Assembly: GCA_029582165.1 (NCBI GenBank)
Contig: CM055884.1
Coordinates: forward strand, 12,156,537-12,220,536
DNA: 64,000 bases
Origin: Portulaca oleracea
Lineage: Eukaryota; Streptophyta; Magnoliopsida; Caryophyllales; Portulacaceae
Direction of reading: 5' to 3'
Translations under genes and position numbers: made by a program
In this document: piece by piece, positions 1 through 10,704 of the stretch
Layout of the letters: the number at the start of each line of letters is the position of its first letter
Numbering within the stretch: position 1 is the first letter of the stretch
Notes under the pieces: model-generated
The model's database searches: none
What the model was told of the DNA's origin: nothing
What the model saw: only the letters and a program-made list of their open reading frames with translations

Positions 1-13
1 ATATTATATATAC

Positions 14-154
14 CTGAAGCTGCTGCTCAAGATAAGCAAGAATGACAGCAGGAATGATCCCCCGAATGCCACCTCCATCAATGCTAAGAATAGTAACAAG
101 ATTCTTCTTCTTCAAGGAATGTGAACCTTGTTGCAAAGACGCTGTTTCTGCCAT
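14..154 (-). CDS. Patatin-like phospholipase, exon 1 (partial)
   Basis: Reading leftward from the ATG at 154-152 gives 47 codons ending in CAG, followed by a GTA splice donor at 13. Residues 20-34 contain [15 protein letters not shown], the oxyanion-hole signature DGGGxRG of the patatin family. These enzymes are lipid acyl hydrolases that release fatty acids from membrane or storage lipids using a Ser-Asp dyad. The GxSxG serine motif and the catalytic Asp should lie in later exons beyond position 1. The exon ends in phase 0. The N-terminus before the motif is short and shows no obvious signal peptide, as in cytosolic plant patatin-like proteins. The family assignment is strong. Which paralogue it is cannot be told from one exon. 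Confidence 0.88.
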
Positions 155-404
155 TAATTTGGATCTTCTGTTTCTTTTTTGAACACAGAAGATGAATTAC
201 GTGCACACCACCAAAGCACGGCAGCACCACACAATTGTCCTTCTACATGCCCTTTTTATATGGACACCATCTTCTTCACGCATGACGTTTATTTTATTTT
301 CTTATGATTCATGTGGGGGTCAGTTGGGGTTTTCGGGGGTGTTGACGTACTCTCAATCTTAGAATATTGTATTAGAAATTATATTATGAGGCCGGTCTTT
401 AACG
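155..404. other. Upstream region of patatin-like gene
   Basis: Apart from the TATA box this stretch holds the 5' leader and proximal promoter of the leftward gene. I see no other coding sequence in it. Confidence 0.4.
253..260 (-). promoter_or_regulatory. TATA box of the patatin-like gene
   Basis: On the minus strand the sequence reads TATAAAAA about 100 bp upstream of the ATG at 154, a normal plant spacing that leaves a 5' leader of roughly 70 bases. A TGACGT-type motif lies slightly further upstream, at about 283-288. Inferred from position and motif only. Confidence 0.5.
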
Positions 405-413
405 TTCTATCTT
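405..413 (+). repeat. Left flanking direct repeat TTCTATCTT
   Basis: Exact 9-base match to 2236-2244, interpreted as a target-site duplication of the element between them. Confidence 0.45.
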
Positions 414-2235
414 GGGTTGGTGGACCGTGCTCCCGGGAGCACATGGGCATCGTGAGCCCAAGGCTTGCCTCCCTCACTCTATCAATTTTTTTTAAAATTA
501 TGTAAATAATTATTTTTAAATTTAACGGATGTAGCTTAAGTTGTGGGACAATACTATACCTTCAGTAAATTTTTTTAGATATATTTTATTTTCAATTTTT
601 TTTATTTCCGATTTTCTTAATTTTTTTTTGTTCTAGTTTTTTAAATCTTTTTATCATTTAACCATTGTTACATGCTCATAAAAAATATAAACTATGTTCA
701 TAATTTCTAATAAAGATAAATGTTCATAACCTCCAACACGAATGCTCATGCCCTCCAACACGAATGCTCATAACCGGACGTTTTTACTACAATATTCATA
801 AATCAGTATATAAATGCTCATAAACCAATAAATGAATATTCGTAATCTCCAACATGACTCATAAATCTATATATAAATGTTTATAAAGCAGTATATAAAT
901 GTTTATAACCTCCAATACGAATGATCATAACCTCCAATACAGATACTCATAACCTACAAGGCCAATGCTCATAAGTCTCAAGACCAATGCTCATATTGTA
1001 CAACTACTATGCTCATAACTTATAACTATTATGTTCACAAGCTTCTATACCAATGCTCATATTATACAACTACTATGCTCATAACTTATAACTATTATGC
1101 TCATTACATAATACTACAATGCTCATTACCTATAACTACAATGCTCATTACATAAAATCATAATGCTCATCAAGCTGAACTACAATGCTCATTACCTATT
1201 ACTACAATGCTCATTACTTATAACTACAATGTTCATTACATAAAACCATAATGCTCATCAAGCAGAACAACAATGCTCATAACCTATAGCAACAATGCTC
1301 ATTACATGAAATCATAATACTCATCAAAGCATAACTACAATGCTCATAAATTATAACGACAATGTTCATTACATGAAACCATAATGCTCATCAAGCTGAA
1401 CTACAATGCTCATTACCTATAGCGACAATGTTCATTACATGAAACCATAATGCTCATTAAGCTGAACTACAATGCTCATTACCTATAACTACAATGCTCA
1501 TTACCTATAACTACAATGCTCAATGCTCATTACCTATTACTACAATACTCATTACCTATTACTACAATACTCATTATATAAAACTATAATGCTCATCAAG
1601 CAGAACTATAATGTTCATAATCTATAACAACAATGCTCATAAATTTTAACCACAATGCTCATCGAATCCGAGACTAGTATATTCATAACATGTTACAAGC
1701 ATAATAAAAATGCTCATAATGCTTCCTAATCATGCTCATATTATATCACATATAATGTTCATAATTTGTAATGTGAATTCTCATAGATATATACTACAAT
1801 GCTCAAAAATTTTAACCATCATTTAAACTCAATTTCAATGTACATAAACCCCATAAAAAATGTTTATAAAAATATATTATAATGCTCATAAAAACTTTAT
1901 AGCATCAAAACATGCTAATAATAACAATAAAAAATTTAAAAAGTCTTGTTCTCTAACAATGTTCATAAATTAAAATGCATATCAAATATTAAAAATAATT
2001 AATATTAAATACTCAATATAAATACAAATATTAAAAAAAGAATGCAATGAAAACTATAAAAAAATTAAAGCAATAATAAATAAATAAATAAATAAATAAA
2101 AGGATTAGTATATTAAATTAGAAACCCAAAATAAACACCATTGAAACATTATTAAAACCAAAAAAGAGAAAAAAAAGAAGAAATGTGACTGGGCGCACAA
2201 TGCTTTGTGCACCTGGGAGCATAATCGTATTTGCA
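414..2235. mobile_element. Non-coding element carrying ATGCTCAT array
   Basis: The stretch is bracketed by an exact 9-base direct repeat TTCTATCTT at 405-413 and 2236-2244, the size Mutator-type elements leave. Each end has, 13 bases in, a related inverted motif: GTGCTCCCGGGAGCAC on the left, and ATGCTCCCAGGTGCAC on the complementary strand of the right end. The outermost 13 bases do not match each other. No long ORF is present and the interior is the ATGCTCAT array. A non-autonomous element, perhaps Mutator-like, is an inference. The similarity of the flanks continues a few bases past the 9-mer, so an older segmental repeat is an alternative. Confidence 0.45.
668..1990 (+). repeat. Dispersed short-repeat array, core ATGCTCAT
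   Basis: About 30 exact copies of ATGCTCAT and many one-base variants (ATGTTCAT, ATACTCAT) occur in about 1.3 kb, usually 20-30 bases apart and nearly all in the same orientation. In the densest part (1100-1600) they combine into a longer unit with the order CATCAAGC-GAACTACA-ATGCTCAT-ACCTATA. There is no open reading frame through it. Spacing is irregular, so it is neither a simple satellite nor a CRISPR array. Confidence 0.8.
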
Positions 2236-2244
2236 TTCTATCTT
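2236..2244 (+). repeat. Right flanking direct repeat TTCTATCTT
   Basis: Exact partner of 405-413. Confidence 0.45.
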
Positions 2245-3192
2245 AGGCTTTGGGAGAGATTGCTCGGCATGTTTAGGGCCATTAAAATTTTCAAATATTA
2301 CTGAAATTTATTGAAATTTACTAAAATTTATTATTAAGAAAATTTTTGATATTATTTATTTTGATAATATCTTTTAGACTTATATTTTCTACAAAATTTA
2401 AAATTTAAAATTAATAACGAAAAAATTGGTTTAAAATTAAAAAATACAAAAAATACAAAAATTAAAATTAAAATTAAAATTAAAAAATAAAAATAAAAGT
2501 AAAAATATAAAATTTAAAAATTGAAATAAATAAATTTAAAAATTAATATATTTAAAAATTTAATCTTAAAAAAGTAAAAAAATAAAAAAATAAAATAAAA
2601 TTATAAAATTTAACAAGTAAAATTGTAAAAATGTAAAATTTAAAACATTAAAAAAAATGAATTTCTCTTGATTTTCCTTTATTGTTTTATTTTTTTGAAA
2701 TATAATTCACATATATTTAGCATTATTTAAAATACAATATTTTCCCAATTATTATGTCTAAACATACATAAACTGAAAGGAACCAAAACTTATCAAAATT
2801 TACATTTACCATAACATTTACAACTGATTTTTAACAGCCCTTAGTATTTTAGAGTTAGGCTCAATATGTGATTTCAAATTCAAAACTCATAAACCTTTAT
2901 GTTTAATCATTTATGTAAGTTTCATATGACTTTCACAATATTCATACTTCAAATTCAAACAACATTAACAATGAAAATATACTAAAATATAAAATTGTTA
3001 TTGAGCTTTTAATGGAAAAAATGGGACCTATTTTAATTAAAATAACTAGTAAACCATCCTAATATGTTGTTACATGGCATTTATCATTAACTTTTATTTT
3101 GTAACAATTTTTTTTAAAATATTTTAATGTCCAATTTATTAAACGCTGTGTGTCGAAGTATGATTGTGATATAGAATATTATCCCCAAAACG

Positions 3193-3248
<56 letters not shown>

Positions 3249-4174
3249 TGAGCTCAAGCATATTTCTTTAAGAAGCAAGTAGTGACCCTGATGTACACTT
3301 GTGTTAGGTATGTGTACTGTTTGTTGAAGATAAAATTATTCTGTTTGCTGTTTGGATGAGATGTGATCGAACTGAAACAAGTTGCCAAAAATTCCAAAAA
3401 AATAAACTGCCCACCTCTGCATGATGACAATGTCAAATAATCGATTACTCCTTTTTTTTTATCATAGACAAATAGTATTTTGCTCGGATTGTGTTTTAGA
3501 TGTCTAAACAACTTTAATATTTAAAATATCACATTCTCAAAGTCAAATTAGGCTACAATAAATACCTGATGGCTGCCCCACCCAACTGGAGGTACTATAT
3601 TTGTTAATTTGTCAAATTAAAACAGCTGGAACTGTAGAGCTGCAGGCATTTGTTAATGTGTCAAATTAAAACAACTTAAATATTTAAAATATACCATTAT
3701 TAAAATATTACTCGTAAAAATTTCCTCAACTCTTAATTTTATTTAGATTTTCCTATTAATCTTACAATCGACTTATTTGGAATGATATCTAAAGTGTTTG
3801 ACAACTAGAAATAGTTTTTAAAATACTTGAAAACTTGGAATAAATTTTAATGTTTTCAAAATAAGCTTATCATTTTAAATAATTTTCAAAATAAGCCAAT
3901 CATTTGGAATAATTAAAAAAATAGTTGACAATTTGAAATATGCAAAAGTTGAAACCTACTAAATAAAATTACCCTTAATTTTATTTCTTTTGCACCTTGG
4001 GCGCCTTAGATGGTGTTTATTGAAACATTTGACCTACTAATTAAACCATTTGTTTTTGGCATAAGAAAAAGAAAGGAACCAGTAATTAATCAATTAATTA
4101 TGATAAATGATAAGCCAATCAAACGCCATTCAAAGTTTGACCTGGTGGCTTATGTAGTTCTATCAACCTTTATA
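2245..4174. other. AT-rich intergenic region
   Basis: Very AT-rich DNA with runs of AAAATTAAAATT at 2400-2660. I see no gene, RNA or bounded element apart from the TA microsatellite noted separately. Confidence 0.6.
3196..3243. repeat. (TA)n microsatellite
   Basis: Uninterrupted TA dinucleotide run of about 46 bases. Confidence 0.95.
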
Positions 4175-4406
4175 CTACATCCGTCCCAAATTATTTGTGT
4201 TTTTACCTAACTTCTTTATCCCAAATCAATTCTTTTTTTTACCCTAATTAATAAATTCATTTATCACTTTTTACAATTTCAACAACTATTATCTTCAATT
4301 AAACTAGGGGTAATTTAGGTAAATTACAAATTTTTTACCTCAATTCTCAATATGCATTGATCTTCCCAAATTAGATAAATGGACAAATAAAATAGGACAG
4401 AGGTAG
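4175..4406. mobile_element. Stowaway-like MITE
   Basis: The ends are CTACATCCGTCCC on the left and the inverted GGACAGAGGTAG on the right, flanked on both sides by TA. The 232-bp length is typical. The interior closely matches the MITE at 27061-27301, so the two belong to one family. No coding capacity. Confidence 0.8.
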
Positions 4407-4444
4407 TAATTGCATACATCGTTATAATGCCAATTAATTAATTA

Positions 4445-4701
4445 CTCCCTCCGTTCCATATTGAGTGTCATAATTTTGACCTTCATGGTCTCCAATATCA
4501 TTCTTTGATTGATAATTTCTTGCATAATATGTTATTAACAATTGCAATATTATACTTGTATGATGGTATTTTTCGTTACGAATCTAATGGTGGTGATTTT
4601 ATTTAACAATTCATTATATATATTGAGAAATTTATGGTCAAAATTTTTGGAATGTGACTGCACAATTTCCAAAAACGACATTTAATATGGAACGGAGGTA
4701 G
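4445..4701. mobile_element. Stowaway-like MITE
   Basis: Terminal inverted repeats CTCCCTCCGTTCCATATT and AATATGGAACGGAGGTAG pair over 18 bases with one mismatch, with TA on both sides. It is 257 bp and non-coding, and of a different subfamily from the neighbour at 4175. Confidence 0.85.
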
Positions 4702-5288
4702 TAATTGTCATGTGATTCATATGTAGTATAGACGTGACCTATATAACGTTATTAATTAATTGATATTATAACGATAGATGTAATGATAAAGATTGTCAAC
4801 CATAATAACTACGATAAATAAAATAATTCTTATTTGTAGTTGAAGTTTTATTTTAATCATTTTTTCTTTCATTTACCATAAAACTATAAAACATACTTTT
4901 CTAATTATAATTTATTTGCAAAAATTTTAAAATTAAATATTTTTCAAGATATGCTTATTTATTAGTCTAAACCTTAAAATTAAGATATTTAATTTTAAAA
5001 ATTTTTGTAAATAATTTTTAATTAATAAAATATAATTTATAATTTTACACTAAATAAAAATCTAAATGGTTAAAATTAAATTTAATATATGTATAAAAAT
5101 AAAATTTATTTTACTTATGGTAATTGTCATAATTGACAACCATTTATAATTTTTTTTTATTTTTAACGATTAATTAGACAATTATCAATTGGCCCATGTA
5201 GCCATGAAATGGTTTCAATGGCCAATGATATGCATCTTGTAGCAAGATGGTTACTAACTAGCTTGCATGATATGACATATCCACATAA
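4702..5288. other. AT-rich spacer
   Basis: No gene or bounded repeat recognised between the MITE and the CACTA end. Confidence 0.5.
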
Positions 5289-5324
5289 CACTAGTAGAAT
5301 TGGTGCCCAAAAACGTCTGGAATT

Positions 5325-5575
5325 GGCGTCTGATAAGGGTGTAAACAGAAGCCAAAATGGTTTTGGCGTCTGATTAAAACGGACGCCAAAAACCTAGTAC
5401 GCCTTTTTTAAGAAAGCTATAATTGGCGTCTGTTTGAATCAGACGCCAAAATTATTGCAGACTACGAGGCCTGTGTCAGACCAAAATCGGCGTGCATGCG
5501 GCATAAAAGCAGCGCGTTTTTATAGAAAGCGTCTGTTTCATCCCAAACAGACGCCGATTTTGGGTTACAGAAATT
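5325..5575. repeat. CACTA subterminal repeats (GGCGTCTG / CAGACGCC)
   Basis: The GGCGTCTG motif and its inverse recur many times, often as facing pairs such as GGCGTCTG...CGGACGCC, forming potential hairpins. The same motif reappears at 6221-6299. In characterised CACTA elements such motifs are transposase binding sites; that role is inferred here. Confidence 0.75.
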
Positions 5576-5796
5576 AAAAAAAAACGTGAATTTCATTAAT
5601 GAAAATAATTAGAATAAATAGTATATTTTGAGTGTTCTAATTATAAAATAAAGCGTAAAAATTAAATTTTTGTATTTGTAATTAAATTGTTTAATAAGAA
5701 TTGTGGAGACATTAATAATGAAAATAATAATGAAAACAAATACATTTTATATAATAATAAATGATATATATTTGCAATTCATGAATGTACAATTTC

Positions 5797-5830
<34 letters not shown>

Positions 5831-6742
5831 ATTTTATAGAAATAACAACAATAAAATGATAATGAATATATATTTTAACAAATAAAAAAATATATAATAC
5901 AACTTTATTAATGATGATTTTTACTAACTTAAATGATACAAACAAAATAAAAACCTAAATTACAATTAATATATGACTTCAATATTTTTCAATCTTGATA
6001 TTTCAATCTTCAATCTTGTATCTTCAATTTTCACTCTCCAATGTTCAATCTTCAATTGTAAAATTTTCAATTCATCAATCTTGGATGGATTTGTGGTGTT
6101 TTGAAGGTTAGGGGAAATGAGAGAATTGATGAGAGAAGATAAGAGAAATGAAATGGAGATGGGAGTGAAAAAATTCGGAGGGAAGTTTGAGGGCTTTGGT
6201 TTATATAGGCTGTCAAAAATGGCGTCTTTTCCCGCCAAACAGACGCCATTTTCACTTTCAGTAATTTGGGCGTCTGTTAGGCGGGAAAACAGACGCCTAA
6301 TTTGGCTAAATTTTTTTAAAATTTTCGATTCATGGTGTTATAGCGCGCTAATTTATTATTATTACTATTATTATTATTATTATTATTGATACTATTACTA
6401 TTATATATTCTTAATTTTAGTTATAACTAATTATGATGTATATATGTATATATTTTTTAGGTATAGTTAATTATTAATTATTATTATTGTTAATTATATT
6501 CTAATTTTTTCTAGGTAGATAATTTAATTTATATATATATGTTTCATTGTCGATTATGTTGTTAATTACAATTAATCTCATGTACGTCACGTGTTATTAT
6601 ATATATATATGTTAATTAAGTTAATTAATTTATGCGTATGTAATGCAAACATAATGAAAACAATTTCGATGTTTGGATTAAATAATGTACTAACTAATAA
6701 GTACGAATGTAATTAAGAAAGAGTTTAAATGTTTAGGGTTTG

Positions 6743-7386
6743 TCACACGGCGGCATCGTCATCATCGCTTTCGCTCTTCTCCTCATCGTTGCCATCATCA
6801 CCCTGATTATGGCGTTGTGTCAATTCTTCGATGTTATGGAATAGGTATTGGCCTCCTGGGATACAATGAAAATTTGGAAAGGTATGAAATACAATCAAAA
6901 TGAATTAAGTAATTATTGGAACGTGTAATTAGTAATTTAATTTTGTGTTTATAGAAAAAAATATGCTTACCTGGGTAAGCATATAACGAGTCCTCGGGAG
7001 GAACGGTGGGCTGAGGTTGTGGGGTTTGAGAGACGGGGGTCTGACGAGAAGTACTGCGGCGGCGGGGCGGCGGTGGAGGAGGCTGTCCAGTGTGTGGCAC
7101 TTGACTTCCAGAGGAAGATCCAGCGATGAAAGGGGCTTGCCAGCTCTGACTTGCTTGCTGCTGGAACATTCTTTGCATTTGCAACATTTGTTGCATTACT
7201 TGTTGCCTCACCTTTTCCTCAATGGCTGCGTCAGATCGGCGCTGTTGTTCCTCTAATTGTCTCTGGAATTGTTCCTGCAGCATGCGCTTATCTTGTTCGC
7301 GTTGTTGCCTCTCTTCCTCGAGTGAACGCTGAAGCTCTCTGTTCATCTCCGTAATAGACATCATGGGAACCAAATAGAAGCCTTAG
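6743..7386 (-). pseudogene. TNPA/Ptta-En/Spm-like transposase, last two exons
   Basis: Two exons are visible on the minus strand. The longer is 6971-7386 (an ATG at 7373, but the frame is open further upstream). A canonical donor CCAG|GTAAGC is followed by an intron 6856-6970 ending CCCAG, then the final exon 6743-6855 with a TGA stop. The reading frame joins cleanly. The protein begins with a Q/E/R-rich coiled coil (repeats of EEERQQREQDK type) and a QQMLQMQRMFQQQ stretch. A proline-rich linker follows, then an acidic Asp/Ser tail in the last exon. This is the C-terminal layout of plant Ptta/En/Spm-type CACTA proteins. The N-terminal exons are missing beyond 7386, so the gene is broken. Confidence 0.65.
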
Positions 7387-8999
7387 TGGATAACCTTAAT
7401 GGAGGACATCTTTGAGTCCTAATCACTACAATTCACTTAATGGAGCATCCTTTGTCCCAAAATTTGGTCTTTGAGAGAGAAAATTAGAGAGGCTAGCTCG
7501 GAACCCTGAGCTAGCTTGAAAACCCATTAGGGCAGTCTAGGAAAAAGGAGAGAAAACTCTGAGTTCTAAAGTTCTTTCATATTTCAATCATCATAAATCC
7601 CCAACCTTCTTTCCGTCAAACTTGGATAACCTTCACATCCTAATTTCCAATCATATCTCCTCCTATGACATGAATCCCTCTTGGCCATTCCCCCACCTTT
7701 TCTCCTATGAGGTGACTTCAGCCTTTTTTACCATCTAGCCTTAGCCGAAGCATAGTTATCTATCAAAGATGACATGCCTAGATTCAACCTTCATTATCCC
7801 TTCCACAACATCCATCATGTGAAACCCTTGCCTAAAGAACAAATGTGTATTAAACGATAATCCTAATCAATTACTGAAATTTGAAACTAAACGTGTATTA
7901 AACTATAATTACAACTAATCTAACCCTAAAATTGACATCTAACCTAACGAACAAACCCTAAAATGTAGATGGAAGGTCTGGGTCGTCACTTCCCCAAAAC
8001 CGACCATACCCTCAATTTCCCTTCTCTTCCTCTTTTATAGTCGGCTCTTCAACCTTCTCTTCAAATCTTAGTCGTCCATCTTCGACTTCAACGATCGAGA
8101 TGCAAGAAATGAATGGAGGGGGTATGCTATAATGATGGTAGATGTGTATGCAATGGTGGTGGTGTATACTCTAAACCTCTGTTGCTTGTACTTTCTTATA
8201 TTCAAAACTAATGCTGATATGGAAATTAGAACAAGAAAAGAGAGTGAGAGAAAAGGGGAAATGAAGGAGGGTGTATGTGTTTTTATGGGGGGAGGTTTTC
8301 GGGAAAAAACAGAGAAACGGAGAGATTGAGAGAGGCAAAGAGAGAAAGGGGATGATGAGAGAGAAATGTGGTTTGGATATGGGTGGTTGGTTTTTTTTTT
8401 TCGAATGTCAGAGGGAATCAGAGAGGGAGTAAGAGAGTGGAGAGATTGGTGAGAGATGGAAAAAGAAAGAGAAGGTGAGGAAGAGAGAGAAGGAGAGAGG
8501 AGGAAATGAGGGAGAAAGATTAAGGTTTAGGGGGAGGTTTTTCGGCCGGGAGAAGAGAGGGAAAATGAGTAGGGTAAGTGGGTTTAGGGTTTGGGTAGAG
8601 GGTTAGGCGAATAGATGGGTGACGGGTAGATTAGGTTTTAGGTTGGAGTTTGTTTGGGCTGAGTGGGAAAAATGAAAGGATTAGGGTTAGGCTTTTAGGT
8701 GGGCTGGGTAATTGGGTTTATGGGTAGAGATAGGAATTGGGCTGGAGCCTAAATTAAAGAGAGAAAGAGGGAAAATGGGCCTATTTTAGTAATCTAGGGT
8801 CTTGTTTTTATTTTCTTTTCATAATTAATATATTTGTGTTTCATTCTCAAATAATAATAACTGAAATACTAAAATAAAATAAAATCAAGTACACTAGTAA
8901 AATGAATAAAGCATAATAATAATCCTAATTTAATTATTTACAACAAGCAAAAAGCTATAGAATAAAATGGTAAAATCATGCAAAATAACAGAATAAACA
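7387..8999 (-). mobile_element. Athila-like LTR fragment
   Basis: Read on the minus strand from 8999, the sequence starts TGTTTATTCTGTTATTTTGC. It matches the start of the solo LTR at 37327 over about 45 bases with few differences. Both then pass through a T/A-rich stretch, a run of short 'CCCA/CCTAA' plant-leader-like motifs and a pyrimidine-rich stretch. Here the purine-rich strand is 8220-8780 on the plus strand. Only about 1.6 kb of the 2.3-kb LTR length can be followed; the rest is lost or too diverged near 7387. Non-coding. Confidence 0.55.
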
Positions 9000-9427
9000 C
9001 CTTGAGAAAATCCGTTGGGCATCATCTGCTTCGGAAAAATTCAATCTACCTCAGAAAAATCCTTTGGACATCATCAACATCAGGAAAGACTAGAAAATCA
9101 TCGTAAATCGACACCGGAAAAGACTGGAAAACCATCATTGACACTGGGAAAGACTGGAAAACCATCATCGACATCTGAAAGACTAGAAATTCAACATTGA
9201 TGCTGGGAAAGACTGGAAAATCATCTTTGACACTGGAAAAGATCGGGCCATCAACAACAACGTCAAGAAAATCCAAAAAAAGAAAAAAAAGAAGAAAACA
9301 TAAAAGAAAAAGGATTTTCGGGTCAACAACTATCAGTTTGTTAGACAGGTAATTCTCTAAATGTCCAATCATTATTCAAAATAAGCTAAGATTTGCACTC
9401 TGATACTGCAAGGTAAAATGGACATAG
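9000..9427. repeat. Degenerate 30-bp minisatellite
   Basis: About five units of the type GAAAGACTGGAAAACCATC-ATCGACACTGG, period near 30 bases, occupy roughly 9085-9250. A minus-strand reading (9372-9046) gives a repeated MMVFQSFPVS peptide, but the repetition explains the openness, so I do not call it a gene. A PBS-like GTATCAGAGTGC lies on the minus strand near 9395-9406. It hints that an LTR element once ended there. Confidence 0.55.
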
Positions 9428-9666
9428 ACTTGCGCCTATTATTAGGCGCTAAGAGTACAATGACACGTCAAGTTGTCGGGCTTTCATGAAAAGCAGACAT
9501 ATTATCAACATGCACCTATCATTAGGCATTAACAGTACAATGATATGTCAAGATGGCGGACGTTCACGAAGAGCCAAATATCTTACGACATGCGCCTATC
9601 ATTGGGCATTAACAGTACAATGATATGTGAAGTTGTCGGACGGTCATGAAAAGGCAATCAACATAG
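9428..9666. repeat. Three tandem copies of an 80-bp unit
   Basis: Three consecutive units begin near 9428, 9510 and 9590. Each contains GCCTATCATTAGGC (an inverted repeat around the centre), AACAGTACAATGATATGT and GTCGGACGTTCATGAA. The period is about 80 bases and identity is high. A weaker fourth start may occur near 9735. Confidence 0.8.
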
Positions 9667-10071
9667 AAAGGTCGTCATCCGACATTCACAAACGATGTCA
9701 ATTTGCTAAGGATCCAGTTGGCCATCGTCTTATACTTATTATTAGACCACATGCAGCGCTGGGTACTTGTTCTTGGAACCTATGTATACAAAGAGAGTTT
9801 TCCCCCAACAGGGAATGAAAATGGTGGAACTCACATTTGAGAACGCGGCAACGTTCTCTCATGGAGGACCCTTTTGTTTTTTCTTTTAACAAATAGTATC
9901 TTGACATGTGGCAATTATGTAGTATTTTTTTCAAAAAATAATATTTTGAAGATGAAAAAGTAGGAATGAGTTCCTATGGTTGTAGATAAAATGGAATGAA
10001 GTTCTAAGAAATAAGAATTATGGGTGATGTGGAAAGGGTGGATCCCCACTAACAATCCAAAAATATGGATC
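9667..10071. other. Unassigned spacer
   Basis: No gene or clear repeat identified up to the target duplication of the solo LTR. Confidence 0.4.
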
Positions 10072-10704
10072 ACTGCTGCTGTAAAACCCCAAAAAATGTT
10101 TATATGTTTACCGTTAAATTACCTGACGTGCGTTTTCTTTCTGTTAAATATATATATGTTTTCACATGGAGCTTTTAGGACCGCGAGTGGGTTACTTGGA
10201 ATTTTTAGTGAATGAAAAATATCAGTTAGGAAATTTTCAGTTATCGGGTAATGTTATTGGGATCAGTTTGTAGGATCTGTTTTAGAAAAAGTATTGTTTT
10301 TAGGAGAAAATTTTTATGAGATGTGTTAAAATAAATCTAAGTTTATTTTTCAAACTTTTCCCCCTAATTCACCCCCCTAATTAACTCTAATTTCCCTCCC
10401 ATTTGGAATTTTAACCAGTTATTTTTCCCCCCATTTCTTCCTACAGTCCGCCACTCCCCTCCTTCCTTTTATCCATTGGGTATTTTGGCCTCCCATGCAA
10501 ACGTCCATTGACCCCCCAACACATCCCCTCTCTATAATCACCCTCTCTTGCTCTTCTTCTTCTTCTTCGTGCTTCCTCCGATCCCCAAACAAACACTCCC
10601 TCCATCCTTTTTGTTCTTGTTCTTCTTCTTCTTCCTCCACCTTTCCCCCTCTTCCCACAGCAGCACCACCACCTTGTCCCCGACGCACCAGCACCGACCC
10701 CAGA

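Larger units (their letters stand above)
5289..7386 (-). mobile_element. CACTA (En/Spm) element, one end
   Basis: It begins with CACTAGTAGAATTGG, a classic CACTA terminus. It is followed by many copies of GGCGTCTGTTT and its complement between 5325 and 5575 and again at 6221-6299; such subterminal repeats are where TNPA-type proteins bind. A TNPA/Ptta-like gene ends at 6743, reading toward this terminus, as expected for the 3' end of an element. No partner end (TTCTACTAGTG) was found, and the sequence changes character at about 7387. The copy is therefore truncated and probably cannot move by itself. Confidence 0.7.

Noticed and set aside
668..1990. CRISPR array
   Set aside because: The repeated word is only 8 bases, spacing is irregular, variants are frequent, no cas genes are present and the DNA is plant nuclear.
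5703..6389. Several 60-90-codon ORFs
   Set aside because: They sit in AT-rich and TTA-repeat DNA of the CACTA subterminal region and have no domain or conserved start.
9046..9372. 108-codon minus-strand ORF with repeated MMVFQSFPVS
   Set aside because: It is produced by a 30-bp minisatellite without stops in one frame; no start context or recognised domain.
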